Part shown: positions 12,115-25,061 of the stretch, piece by piece
Numbering within the stretch: position 1 is the stretch's first letter
Layout: each line of letters opens with the position of its first letter
Origin: Selaginella tamariscina
Lineage: Eukaryota > Streptophyta > Lycopodiopsida > Selaginellales > Selaginellaceae
DNA length: 64,000 nt
NCBI GenBank assembly: GCA_003024785.1
Contig: PUQB01000069.1
Coordinates: 62,001-126,000, forward strand
Reading direction: 5' to 3'
Made by a program: the position numbers and the translations under genes
Notes under the pieces: generated by a model
Database searches by the model: none
Told to the model about the DNA's origin: nothing
The model's input: only the letters and a program-made list of their open reading frames with translations

Positions 12115-13410
12115 ACATGTTAAAAATGCTAAAGTGGTATATACTATAAAAATATACCGTTATAATACACTTTAAAATATACTAATATATTAACCCTAAA
12201 CCCTAAATTAGGGTCTTAAATAATAAGGTATATACTTATAGTATATATATATATTATAAGAATATATTTTTAAAATATGGTAATATTTAATATTAAAGTG
12301 GTATATACTATGAAAATATTATTATAATGTACTTTAAGAATATATTAATATGTTAAGAATATATTATTAAAAAATTTTCACAATATGCTAATATTTAATA
12401 TGAAAATGGTATATACTATAAGAATATATTATTATAATATACTTTAAGAATATATAAATATGCTAAAAATATATTATTAAAAATATTTTTAGAATATGAT
12501 TTAATATTAAAGTGGTATATACTATGAGAATATAACATTATAATATACTTTAAGAATATATAAATAAATTTTTTAAAATATATTTTTAGAATATGCTAAT
12601 ATTTAATATTAAAGTGGTATATACTATGAGAATATAACATTATAATATACTTTAAGAATATATAAAAATATATATTTTTAAATATATTTTTAGAATATGC
12701 TAATATTTAATATTAAAGTGGGTATACTATGAGAATATACTTTAAGAATATATTAATATGCTAAATATATATATTTACAATATGCTAATATAATATATGA
12801 GAATATGTTATTATAATATACTTAAGAATATATTAATATGCTAAGAATATGTTATTAAAATATATTTTAGAATATGCTAATATTTAATACTAAAGTGGTA
12901 TATACTATGAGTATATTATTAAAATATATTTTTAGAATATGCTAATATTTAATATTAAAGTGGTATATACTATGAGAATATAACATTATAATATACTTCA
13001 ATATATATAAGAATATATTTTTAAAATATATTTTTAAAATATGCTAATATTTAATATTAAAGTGGGTATACTATGAGAATATACTTTAAGAATATATTAA
13101 TATGCTAAAAATATATATTTTTACAATATGCTAATATGTGGTGTATACTATGAGAATATGTTATTATAATATACTTTAAGAATATATTAATATGCTAAGA
13201 ATATATTATTAAAATATATTTTTACAATATGCTAATATTTAATACTAAAGTGGTATATACTATGAGAATATATTATTATAATATATTTTAAGAATATGTT
13301 AATATGCTAAGAATATATTATTAAAATATATTTTAGAATATGCTAATATTTAATATTAGCATATACTATTATAATATACCTTAAGAATATACTAATATGC
13401 TAATCCTAAA
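12115..13410. repeat. AT-rich satellite/minisatellite, ~105-bp unit, about a dozen copies
   Basis: The marker AAAGTGGTATATACTAT (with variants) recurs near 12131, 12294, 12403, 12510, 12612, 12715, 12893, 12957, 13060, 13138 and 13249, mostly about 102-110 bases apart. Between markers come GAATATA(T/A), TTTAAGAATATAT and ATATGCTAATATTTAATAT blocks in a fixed order. Some units are shortened to 64-78 bases. A telomere-like CCCTAAACCCTAAAT lies near the left edge (about 12194). It starts less than 100 bases upstream of the RING-like gene's apparent start codon. Confidence 0.88.
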
Positions 13411-15689
13411 TCTTAAGTAATTATAGCCACTTCTATATTTATATAAATGATAAAGATTAAATAATTATAACCACCTCTATATTTAATAAAGTGACTAAAT
13501 ACAATGTATTGTATTTACATATATAAGTAGTGTTATTTTCATAAATTTTCATATCATGGAAATGGATTGTTCTAATGAAGGCTCTTTAACAGTAGTTACA
13601 CAAGTAATTCTGTCAATTTTCTTTTTTTAATTTCTTTCTTCTGCTTATTTATTGATTCTTTTATAAGAGAAAGAACAAATGCAAAGCACCAAAGCTCGAT
13701 AAGTTTTTTGAGAAAAAAGTGTTTTTACATCTACATCGTATAGTTTTTTTGTTAAATCATGTGATTTAACAAGAAATATGAAGAATTATTATTATTACGG
13801 AATAATCATAAATGAGTATGTGTGTGTGTGTTATGTGTTCTTTTCTAATTTTATTTTTGTTATACAGATACGAAATAGTTACAAGAAGTAATATTAATAC
13901 ACCAACTTATAAAATACATTGTTACGATATGGTAAATTCCAGTAGATGTGCATCTACAACAATGGTTATTAATAACTTATTGATTTATAAACGATATGCA
14001 GAGCTTTTAAATATTAACAATATTATCTACATCAACAAATCTGAAACCATTATTAAGATAAATAGTGATTGTAACATAAAGATTAATTATGATACTAAAA
14101 TTTTTATACTTTAAGATGTTAAAATTGAGCTCAAGTTTCAGCCAAACTTAAATATTTCTATTAGTAAATACATTAAAAGGTAATAAACTACTTATATATA
14201 TATATAATTAATTATTTATATTTCTTTTATAGGTCAAAATATAGTTATGAAACTTTTGTAGCTGTTATTATTGAAGTACAAAAGGTTGTGGTTGATTAAT
14301 GGTATTCGATATTAAAAATAATAAATATAAAAAGTACATACAATGTCATTGTTATAAGTATTATTTTGTTTTATTATATGTGTTATGTGTATGTGTTTAA
14401 CATGTAGATTTCTATTATGTATATTGCTTATAGTTAATTTTCTTTCTCATACAAATTGGGGTTCACATCAACAGCTTGTTAGTAAATAAAAAACTTTAAT
14501 AAAACATAAATTTAGGTTGCCAAAAAGAATGTTGTGAAGTAAGATGAGGTTCATTCCATGCTCAAAACATGAGTCACAAATTTTAATTCACATGCCTTAT
14601 GACATGATGACAATTGAAATTTATGTTGAAAAATTATAACGTATTAAAAAATTTCAACTGATATGACAAAAAGTGCATTAAAATTATTATGTAAAAACTC
14701 ACAAGCTTGCATAAAAAAATACATAATAATTTTTCATGTGATTATTATTTTCTTAATATATTTAATGCTCAAGTGTTTAACTATGTTTAAAAATTAAATT
14801 TTAATTATTTAGATTAAATATTTTAAATTTGATTTTTAAATACTAATTTAAATACTGATTTGATTTTACCATATAAATTTAATAATTTAATTAATCATAC
14901 TTAGCAATATTTTCACATTTAAAAACATATGATTAAGAATTTATATTTAAAATATTAAAGTTAATAATTATTTATATTAAACATTTAAATTTAGATATAA
15001 ATTTAGGTTTTAATTTTATACTATAAATTTAGTAATTTAATTAATCTTTAGCCGATATAAGATATTAAAAATAACTTTTACATTTTGAAAATAAAAAATG
15101 TAGCCAATATTAATTTTTATTTGAAATATTTGAACTTAATTATTTAGATTAAACATTTAAATTCAAATTTAATTTTATAATGTAACTTTAATAATTTAAT
15201 AATTTTAATACTCCTATTTAAGAAATAAAAAATTAAATCACTCATCAATATTAATTGCCTGTCTCTTTATTGGGAAGTAAAATTTTGCATTGGAAATCAT
15301 GTGGTAATTTTTAAGGGTAAACATGAATATTTTTGTATTTAAGAAAATGTCATATCACAACGTAGCCATGTTAAAACATTATGTAAATTTATATTTGCAT
15401 TATAATTTATGTAAAAACTCAATGTAATAAGGAAAATATATTATGTATCATTACTTTACTTCTCTATATATTGTACATTTGTGTGTGCGTGCGTGTGTGT
15501 TACAAAGCACATGTTATGGGATTTTTTTTACAAAATTATCATGTAAATTTTAATCATGTCATAAGGCTCTAATTTGATAAGATGTATAATGGCTTTAAAT
15601 TGTGATGGCTTTGGATAATAAATATTCTTCTTGTTATACACTATAATATCATATAGTTCAATTATTAATTCAATTTGAGTGGGTAAGGG
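13411..15689. other. AT-rich intergenic region with an exon-like remnant at 13869-14300
   Basis: Mostly featureless AT-rich DNA. At 13869 an acceptor-like TTATACAG precedes an open frame to 14114. A donor-like AAAAG/GTAATA near 14180 and an acceptor-like TTTTATAG near 14233 suggest a second exon-like piece ending near 14300. The translation (residues such as PTYKIHCYDMVNSS) is not recognised, and a stop at 14113 interrupts it. It is at most a decayed gene. Confidence 0.3.
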
Positions 15690-16163
15690 CCCTAGGGATG
15701 TCAAATAGACATATAAATGTACTGCACTTGTGCTTTGTAAGTTTTAAGAAAACCCCTGTATACAAAATTAATTTATAAAAAGTACCCTTGTATACATAAA
15801 TAATAATACAATAATTAATAACTTTCTTATAATTACATATACCCCTCTTTAATTTTAATTATGTAAAAAAGAAAACATTAATGCATATATTATATATAAT
15901 AATAATTATATATCTTTTTCCCATTTCTTATAAGAATTAATTAATTATATTCTGAAATGTATATAATCTTAATAAAGATGTAGATTAAACTAGCCCCTCA
16001 TGTAAATTTATAAAAAAAAACTTAAAACGTTAATAACCCCATGTATACACAGAATTACAAAAATTACAATTTGTTGTTTGTATACTTATAAATTAAGAGG
16101 TTTTTTAACCCCTTTTATAAGTGCATGTGTAGTAGCTATAATAATTTAGTGACATTCCTAGGG
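15690..16163. mobile_element. MITE-like element with inverted CCCTAGG-(G/A)-ATGTCA ends
   Basis: It opens with CCCTAGGGATGTCA and closes with TGACATTCCTAGGG, the inverted form with one mismatch. The arms stay partly complementary further in (GCACTTGTG... against ...AAGTGCATGTG). TAAGGG stands on both sides, but the right copy overlaps the neighbouring MITE, so the target duplication cannot be settled. It is AT-rich inside with no coding capacity. Confidence 0.5.
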
Positions 16164-16166
16164 TAA

Positions 16167-16542
16167 GGGCGTTTTCATATCAAAACTTAAGTTTTTAAAA
16201 TCCTACTTAAGTTCTCTAAGACAACTTCACATTAACACTTAAGTTTGTTGATTTAAAAGTATTGACTTAAGTTTAAGATTTAAATTAAGAATTTTTATTA
16301 AGACAACTTCACACGTAAAAAAACTTAAGTTGGATACTTAATAAAACTTAAGTTAGCTTAACATTTCCCATTCGTTTTTATAGTTGATTTTAAAGTTAAG
16401 ACCATAAACCCTAAAAGTTAAGACCAGCCTAATTTTATCTTTATCTTAAGTTTACGTGCGAAGGCACTCATGTACTTATCTCAAGTGCACTTAAGTCAAA
16501 AACTTAAGTTTTTATTTTTTAAGCACTAGTGTGAAAACGCTC
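16167..16542. mobile_element. PIF/Harbinger (Tourist)-type MITE, 376 bp, TAA target duplication
   Basis: The element begins GGGCGTTTTC and ends GAAAACGCTC, inverted repeats with one mismatch, flanked by TAA at 16164-16166 and 16543-16545. A 3-bp TTA/TAA duplication and short G-rich inverted ends are typical of PIF/Harbinger MITEs. The interior is full of ACTTAAGT palindromes in both orientations, so it can fold on itself. It has no coding capacity. Confidence 0.75.
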
Positions 16543-17199
16543 TAAATGGCATAAATTGTTAAGATTAATCAAAAATATATTATAAAAAATATTTTAGAAA
16601 AGACCTTTCAAATCTTGATTTAAAATAATAGTAGTAGTTCTTTCATGTTAGCACAATACCAATTTTATTATATTTATAATGATGTTTTTATAAGAGATCC
16701 TAAGCATGTTGTTATCTTTTTGTGACCGTTGGCATATGATGATGACTATTATTGCCTTATTTATATGTAGTCACTTTATTTATGCGACTATATTTTAAAG
16801 GTTTATGAATGGTTTTATTAAAGAAGTCAAATTAAAACATTGAAAGTTACTTATGTGCCTTGTAAATTATAGAATAAGTAATGCAAAGCATATAAATTTT
16901 AATAGAATTAGCATGAGCATACTACATAAACAACAAAGTGTAAAAATAATGCATAAAAGACTCACTTTTAACATAATTAAGTTATAAAGTAAAACTTAAC
17001 TCTCTTAATTACATAAAAGAAATTAGATATCTCTCTCACAAGCAATGCACTATATCTTAAACTTACAAACACAAACATGCATTAAATATAAAAATGATAC
17101 CTTAGAAATGTCCAAAATGAATTATGTAAATAATACACATGCATGCATTGTATATGTAAAACATGTACGCACACAAGCATTACATATACATTTATTTAT
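16543..17199. other. AT-rich intergenic DNA, nothing recognised
   Basis: AT-rich single-copy-looking sequence. A short frame at 17045-17317 is low complexity and overlaps the minus-strand remnant downstream. I see no gene. Confidence 0.5.
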
Positions 17200-17820
17200 T
17201 TATATTACCTTTCTTGACACGTCTACCACCTTTATAATGACATTGTTCCAATCCAATATAGCACAATCATTCAAGCTCCCAAGGCTCACCACAACCCCCA
17301 TAAAGACAATGTTTTGAAAATGGGTTGAAATAATAGTGCAACACATGTGATATGTGTGTTCATAACTTGCCCATATCAAGTTAAGAACTTGTGAAGTCCA
17401 CCTTTTTAAGCATAAAGGACATGAAACCAACTTCATCTTCTCAAAAACCCCATCAATACCTAATGGATGGTCTAAAGGTGCTGTAGTGAACACCATAATG
17501 GATTCCATGTTTGCCACTGAAGTTGCTTTCCTGAAAACCTCCTCACACTTGTCAAAACTCTTGAGGTGGACCCATACAACATTTAAAGTATGGTTTGCTT
17601 TCTTGAGACGATGAACGATGGTTATTTTCTTGCACTGGTTTTCCTTCAAAGTGACATATTCCCAATTAGCTCGATGTCTATTAAAGACTCTTCAAGAACA
17701 CTCATAGAGGCTTTAGAGCTGGTAACCTCAAGTGTTTCCACAAGAATCAATCGTAAGAGACTTTTAAACTTCTCTTCCTCAAAAGATAGATGCTTAATAA
17801 ATCTTTGTGATTCACAGTGA
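17200..17820 (-). pseudogene. Unrecognised decayed protein-coding remnant
   Basis: A minus-strand frame (17649-17200, 149 residues) has fairly normal amino-acid composition and a Cys/His cluster: CPLCLKRW, then HTYHMCC about 20 residues on, resembling a zinc-binding arrangement. Coding-like sequence seems to continue upstream to about 17820-17968 in another frame (HGFKFVIFTVNH), so a frameshift or lost intron is likely. I do not recognise the family. It could be a transposon-derived domain or a host gene remnant. Confidence 0.35.
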
Positions 17821-18171
17821 ATATGACAAACTTGAATCCATGCGTTGTCACACTTTTGAACTGCAATAACATGTAGCTCCTACATATGATCAAGCATTGA
17901 TTTAATTTTATTTTGGGAAATGAAAAGAACATCAGAAGGAGAACTTCCCATGTCCTTGCACATAACATAAAAAACCCAAAATCAGAGTAATGTTTACTTA
18001 TAATATTTGTTAATCGTTAAAAGATAAGATATCAAAATTAACATTATTAAAGTGTTTCATTTTGGTAAAAAAATCAATATTATTTTTTCAATAAAAACCC
18101 TATCTTTTTTGACAAGTAATAAAATCCCTTAATTTCATAATTAAAAAATAAAAATTTCAAATAATTTATAT

Positions 18172-18178
18172 ATATAAA

Positions 18179-18227
<49 letters not shown>

Positions 18228-18340
18228 TGCGTATACATGCACACAAGTTGAGCCTACAAGATCTCATGCCTTTACTATTTTAAATAGAATCCCACATATT
18301 AACATGTTTAAAGTTAGTAAATATGTGTATATGTATATAA

Positions 18341-18380
<40 letters not shown>

Positions 18381-18400
18381 TTGAGCCTACAAGATCACAT
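18172..18400. repeat. Duplicated CT/CA microsatellite cassette
   Basis: ATATAAATCTCTCTCT followed by (CT)n, (CA)n and TTGAGCCTACAAGATC occurs twice (near 18173-18265 and 18335-18395). The whole cassette was duplicated rather than one tract slipping. Confidence 0.75.
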
Positions 18401-18674
18401 ATAATATATATGCAACATATACAAACAGCTTATATTATATGTGTATATATGCCACATGATTATATGCAATGCTTATTTATATTATATATATGTAAACGTA
18501 TACACAATGTGCATGTCTATTTGTGTATATATATATACATATGCATGTATATATAAAGTGTATGTATTTTTTTTTATACACATGAGAGGATTATCCACTT
18601 ATATGTATGTATAAGATATAATTAAACTTATTAAATAATGCAACACATTTATTCATAAATAAGAGAAGAAATAA

Positions 18675-19654
18675 TGTCTAGTTTTTATTATAACCTTTAC
18701 TCTTACTTTAGGAGTTGATTATTGTTACTTACCAAATTGTATCGTTAGGTCTTAGATGTAATAAGAAATAGGCCCACTTAGTGCACTTGGATATTTAGTG
18801 ATGGTCCGGTTGGGTGTTATTAGGTATTTATAAGAAACTTAGAGCGAAGCTAGAACTTACTTTCTAGAAAACCTTCCCACTAGGTGTTTACAATCCGTTA
18901 GATCCTTATAGGTTTTCTAAGTGACTTTGGCGAGTTCGGCATGTCAGAATGGGTTATGAACACCCTTAGGGTTGACTTAACCCTAGGGTTGCCCTAACTC
19001 CCCCCCCCTCGAGTAGGGTTTAGGGGTAGGAATGTAGGATATGTCCCAAAGTCTAACTCTAAATTGTCTAAGGCTAGTTTTTTGTGCCAGCCCACTTAAT
19101 CAAGTAGTATTTTTTTGAGGGGGGCTCTGTCACATAAAAAAGGTAGAGTATATGTAGTGAGAGTCTTGGTGTTCACAAGAGAGCCCACTACTCTTCTACT
19201 GGTGCAAGCTTTAAGCTTGTGTCGTCAAGGCACAACCATATTGTGCCACCATAATTGCTATACGTGTTGGGTATGTCCCACCTTCGGGGTAGTCTACCCT
19301 TATCGTTAGTATGATTATGCTATTGTGATTGGGTATGTTACATTCAGGGAGTTAGCCAACTCTTTTCGTTCGATAACCTGCTCACAGACATTACTCAGGT
19401 TCACGTTCTACAAGTCTAGTGGTTGAGGCCTTGCTCTGACTGCATCATCCACACCAAATTAGGAACAATACTTGTAGCTTGGCTGGTTCGTGCATCCTGA
19501 CTCATGAGGTGAGGATTGTCTGTGGATTTAGTCAATTGTGGGTGTGAGCTCCTAATACAGGTTACTTTACTAGATTCTATGGGGTTTTTAATAAGGGTTT
19601 CTAGGATTGGCATTTGGCAAGCCGCATTTGAGGCACCATGTAAAAACTTTGACA
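18675..19654 (+). repeat. 5' LTR of element A (980 bp)
   Basis: Starts TGTCTAG and ends TTTGACA. The same sequence recurs from 25062 and, in pieces, to 32367. It contains a C-rich stretch and the motif GGGTTTAGGGGTAGG found in every LTR of this family in the window. Frames inside it are not genes. Confidence 0.88.
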
Positions 19655-19656
19655 AT

Positions 19657-19668
19657 TGGTATTGGAGC
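19657..19668 (+). other. Primer binding site of element A
   Basis: TGGTATTGGAGC begins two bases after the 5' LTR. It differs in two bases from the TGGTATCAGAGC site used by many plant retrotransposons that prime from initiator methionine tRNA. Confidence 0.75.
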
Positions 19669-19982
19669 AAGTTCTTTGCGGTTAGTAGGACTGCCTAAAG
19701 TTGTAGGGTGTTTCAATGTTTAAATAACTTTAAATTCTTGAATTACTCTATTACTTTTAATTAACACGTCCATATTTTGCATAGAGAGTTTAATTCTGAA
19801 AGATATCAATATTCGAAGAACACTTACTTAGCAAGTCGGTGTGAGATTCTAGGTATCTCCGAGAGTCTTGAGCTTGACTAAGCTGATGTGTGTGGGTGTA
19901 TAACTTGTGCATGGTGTTTCCAACTTTGTGTCAGGAATATTCTAAGCATATTCTTTGAGTGTTGATATTAGTGTTCAATACA

Positions 19983-21150
19983 ATGAGCAAGCAAAAACAA
20001 CCGGAGCATGAGGCAGAGAGGGCTATTGCAAAGGCTCAAATAAAGGATCGGGATGAAGCCAAATTGGAAGATCCACCCCCAGGGTTAGACAATGGGTCAA
20101 TTGGTGTGACACAATTCTTGAATGAACTTCGAGGAGATGTTTTGGGGTTGAACGATCGGATTGATAATTATCACCGTTCAAGCTGCCACCCCAAAATCAG
20201 ATGGTTTGCAACCAGCTGTGTAGAAAAAGAAGAAGCATGATTTAGAGCTAGGTTCCTCTAAGTCAGATTCTTCATCGGATGAAGATGGTGGAGGTCCTAG
20301 TAAGTTCAAGCTAGTCAAGCCTTCAGATTTTGTGGGTTCGAAAGACTACAAGGTTCTAGATGACTGATTGTATGATGTGGAGAGTTGCTTTGAGGCTACT
20401 TTTGTCAGGAAATCAGAGAAGGTTGCATGCGCCAAATAGTTTCTCAAGAGAGAAGCTAAAACTTGGTGGCATATTGTTAAAGGTGAACGGGGACACTGAA
20501 ATAGTTGGAGTCACATGAAAAAGAAAATCAAAAAGCAATTCATGTTGGATGATCTTAGATTGCGATTGCGTGCAGACTTGGCGGTGTGTAAGCAGACATT
20601 TCAAGGAAACCCGATGGACTATGTTTATCGGTTTGAAGGTATACGGCGTTTGGTCCCAAATATGAATGATGATGAAGCTTGAAGTTGCTTCATAGCGAAC
20701 TTGAATGACAAGACTTGGCAAGAGATCCAAAGGTACAAGCCAACGAAATATTGGGATTATCAGGAGGCAACTCAAAAGGTTGCTTATGGCATGTCATTAA
20801 AACACTTGTACAATAAAGGGGATAAACCAAAACCTAAACCGCAAGGTTATCCTCCAACATCTAGTTGAAGAAAGTTCAACAAATGACTGAATCAGTCATT
20901 GTCAGTTCGCAATGCAAGTCCCTTTATTGGAAGTTCAAGGTTTCCAAATATTGAATTTCAAAAGCCGTTAGCTTTGCCACCATTGCAATAGGCCAAGGGC
21001 TTGACCCTAAAGTCTGCTCCTCCATAGTCCGTAGGCGGAACTCCAAAGTGTTACAATTGTAATAAGGTGGGTCATATAGCTAAGTATTGCCCTACGGCAT
21101 CACAATAGTCAAGTCATCTCAAGGCCATGGTCAAAGATGAGATCACGAAA
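19983..21150 (+). pseudogene. gag of element A (degraded)
   Basis: The frame starts MSKQKQPEHE at 19983, the same start as in element D. It goes through an acidic N-terminus, a retrotransposon gag domain (near 20300-20800) and a CCHC zinc knuckle, CYNCNKVGHIAKYC (about 21050-21090). Stops and frameshifts break it repeatedly. Gag forms the RNA-packaging particle and the knuckle binds RNA. It is not functional as it stands. Confidence 0.8.
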
Positions 21151-21280
21151 TCGGAGATGTTAAAAGGCCCTGAAGAAGAGTCTAAAGAGGTAATGTTGTA
21201 TCAAACTTGCCTTCTTTGCTATTCAAGACAAAATTGACCCTTTGCTATATCTGACAGGAAAGATAAGAGGGGACTGAGTT

Positions 21281-24200
21281 AGAATGATGATCGATACGGG
21301 AGTAACATACAACTTCATATCAACTAATTTAGCTCGTCAATTGAAATTGGATGTAACAAAGATGGATTCAATAAAGATCAATTTTAACAAAGGTTCTCAA
21401 AATACTAATGATATAGCAAGGGTAGTTCCTGTCCAAATCAGCGGTTGGAAGGCTAAGTTAAACTTAGTTGTCTTGAATATGATGGGGTTTGACTTTGTGC
21501 TAGGGATGGATTGATTCCACAAACATGTAGTCAAAATGAGAGGTTCAAGTGATAATTGGATAACACTTAAATTAAAGAAGGGTGGCAAGAAAACGATGCT
21601 CAAGATCAAGACGCTAACTAACAAGGATTTGAACCATATATTTCTTACCTTGACACAGTTGTATAAGACAGTTAAACATCGGGAACGAGTATTTCTAGCG
21701 ATGGTCTTAGATTCTGGCGAGGTGAAAATAGGAGATGGGCAAGAACCTGTTCATGGTCTTATTATCGAAGTTTTGAACATGTTCAGGGACATGTTGCTAG
21801 AAGACTTGCCGCTTGGATTACCTCCTCAATGAAGTGTGGATCACAGAATAGAAATTCTGCAAGGTTCTTCTCCTCCAATGAGAGCTCCTTATTGGTTAAC
21901 TCCTCAAGAGTTGGTAGAATTGAAAAGTGGCAAAGTTGATTAGCTGAGGACACATTCATCCCAATTGATCCCCATATAGTGTGCCGATCTTATTCTTGAT
22001 GAAAAAAGATGGTACTATGCGAATGTGTGTCGATTACCGAGCGTTAAATGTGATAACTACTAAGAATAAGTATCCTTTTCTGCGAGTGGATGACTTGTTT
22101 GATAGATTGTCGAAAGCGAAGTATTTCTCGAGGATAGACTTGAGATCATGGTACCATCAGATTCAAGTAGCAAAGAATAACATTGAAAAGACCGTATTTT
22201 GAATGCGTTATGGATTATTTGAGTTTTTAGTCATGCCGTTCGGATTGTGCAATGCTCTGGCAACCTTTTACACAATGATGGACAATGTGTTTAAAGACTA
22301 TCTAGACAAGTTCGTGGTGTATATTGATGACATTCTGATTTTTAGTTCAACTATTGAGGAGCATAAAAAACATTTGAAGTTGGTGTTTTTGAGATTAAGG
22401 GAAAACTAGTTGTATGCTAAGAAGAGTAAGTGTGTGTTCAAGCAAACCAAGATTGATTTCTTGAGGCACTCGATCTCAGGTGGAAAGGTCTCAATGGATC
22501 TAAAGAAGGTACATGCTATGACCGAGTGGCTGACCTTGAAAGATGTGCATGAGGTTAGAGCATTTCTTGGTCTAACTAATTATTATTACATATTCATCAG
22601 ATATTATTTGGAGATTGCAGCCCCATTAAGAAATCTCATTAAGAACATTTCGTGGCATTGGACTCCACAATGCCAAAATGTGTTCGTTAAACTAAAAGAG
22701 GCTATCTCTTCTAAACATGTATTGCAGTTGCCAATTTTCAAAGATTCATTCAAGGTGGAATGCGATGCATCTAACTTTGCAATTGGGGGTATATTGCAAC
22801 AAATTGGGCACCCGATGGCTTTCTTTTCCAAAAAGTTGGATGTAATGCAAGTTCGGTGACCTACTCACGAAAAGGAAATGTATGCTGTTGTTGCTTCCTT
22901 AGAACATTGGTGCCATTATCTTCTAAGTCATGGCACTTTAGTTTGGACAGATAGTGTAACTCTGAGATACTTGGAAACACAACCAAAGTTATCACTAAAA
23001 TATGTGAGATGACAGTAGAAATTAGCTCGATCTCAACCTAAAATTAGGCATAAGGTGGGAAAAGACAATGTCGTGGCTGATGCACTCAGTTGACAAGATC
23101 ATTTGCGTATCATGTCGGTTCCAATCTCCACTTTAGTTGATGAATTTATGATAGCGTATCCTTAAAATGAGTTTGCCAAATAGGCTTTCTTGATAGCAAA
23201 GAGAAAACAGATTCATCAATCGTGTAGAGATGGTGATATTCCAGCGGAGATAAAAAAACAAGTAAATGTACTCAAGCGAGTGCATTTTACAGTACAAGAT
23301 GGAGTTTTGTATTATAAGGAAAAGAGACTCTATATTCTAGAAGGATCATGGAGACTGAAGCTGTTAAGGGAGCATCACGATGTTCCTTTGATAGGACATG
23401 GTGAAAGACACAAGACATTGGCTTTACTGAAATGAGGGTTTTATTGGCCGGGGATGGTAGATGATGTGACTAAGTATATTAAGACATGTCCAACATGTCA
23501 ACAAGTGAAAAGTCGATCATAGAAACGAGTTGGGAAATTGCAGTGTATACCGACTCTAGAACAGCCGTTCCAAAGTGTCACTTTGGACTTTATCACAAGA
23601 TTACTAAAATCTCATGGTTTTGATGCCCTCATAGTGGTGGTTGATCGATTTTTAAAGGTTGCCCCTTTCATTCCAATAGTAGAGACAATGAATGCAAAAC
23701 AAGCAGCAACGTTATTCTTCCACGAGGTCATAAGAGTATGTGGTTTACTAAAAATGATGATTTCAGATCGGGATCCTCAATTTACGGGTAAGTTCTAAGG
23801 AACAGTATTTAAGTAATACGGCACAATGCTTAAGCTTAGTACAGCTTACCATTCACAAACAAATGATCAAATGGAGAAGGTGAATCGACAAGTCGAAGAC
23901 TATCTTAGGTGCTATGTTCATGGTGATTAACTCGATTGGGTTGAACATTTGGATATGGCTGAGATATGTTATAATAACTTAATGCACACGGCGATTAGGT
24001 ATAGCCTGATGGAGGTGTTAATTGAGAATAAGGGAGGTATTCTGCAGAGCATGGTGTTGCCAAAAGACAATGCCAGTTGAGTTCCCTCTGTAGTAGAGTT
24101 TACTGAACAGTTGCATCGTGCATGGGAAGCTGCTCGTCAAGTGATGATTATAGCACATGAAAGATATTGTTAGTAGTACAATAAACATTGGTGGGATGTA

Positions 24201-24655
24201 GAGTATCATGTTGGCGATATGGTATTGCTAAGTATTAAAAACCTGAAGGTTCTGACAACTTTGTCAAGGAAGTTTTTTTGGCACTATATAGGTTTATATA
24301 AGGTGATCTAGAAGGTGGGGAATGTGGCTTATAAATTCAATCTTCCTCAGGAGTTAGGAGTGATACACAATGTGTTTCATGTTAATTTGCTCAAACCATT
24401 CCATAAAGATGACAAACATCCGGAGAAATATACTAACTTACATCCATCTCCTAAGTTGGTCGGCAAGGAGAAGGAGTTCAAAGTTGAGTTCATATTGCAA
24501 AAACGGCAGAATATTCATAGGTGGCGAAAATGTAAGTTTGAATATCTTATCAAGTGGAAAGGGTATCCGGTGTGCGAGTCGACATGAGAATCATTGGAGA
24601 ATCTATTGAACGCAATGGAGTTAGTAAATGAGTTTGAGGTGAGGTCTTAAACTGA
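21281..24655 (+). pseudogene. pol of element A: protease, RT, RNase H, integrase, chromodomain (degraded)
   Basis: Protease active site MMIDTGVTYNFI near 21281. Reverse transcriptase runs 21980-22500 with YIDDILIF near 22320. RNase H starts VECDASNFAIGG near 22760. The integrase zinc region (CPTCQQVK) lies near 23490 and its core near 23580-23900 with LDFITRL and ISDRDPQF. The chromodomain FEYLIKWKGYP lies near 24540. At least eight in-frame stops and several shifts make it dead. The order (RT-RNaseH-INT) is Ty3/gypsy, and the chromodomain places it with chromoviruses, whose integrase tail targets heterochromatin. Confidence 0.85.
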
Positions 24656-25061
24656 TTATAATGATGTTAAGGAATAAGTCAGTTTTATTTCTTATTAACC
24701 TAGGGGCCAACATACAATATTAACTAGAGGTCTCCGATATAAATTTTAATTAAAGTAAAAAAATTAACTAATTTGTTGTTTATGTCGGGTGATAGACTTT
24801 GCAGTCGTGTAAAGGTCTCTAAGGGACTTTATGTCGCAGGTGGTGCCTTTGGTAACTAAGTTAAAAAGCTTAGTGAATGACGGTTTTGGAGTACTTGGCT
24901 TTGTGTAATGCAGGGGGGTAATGTAAATTGTGTGAATTTTTAACTAACTCCGCATAGAGTGATTAACATTAGTTTTCGGTTAATTTTTTTTAGCCTAGTC
25001 TAGTCTTAGAGTTAGAATTATTCATTAACGAGGACATTGACATTTTCAAAAGTAGAGCGAG

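Noticed and set aside
12190..12215. CCCTAAACCCTAAA as a telomere
   Set aside because: Only two units. Similar words occur in the LTRs, so it is not a telomeric array.
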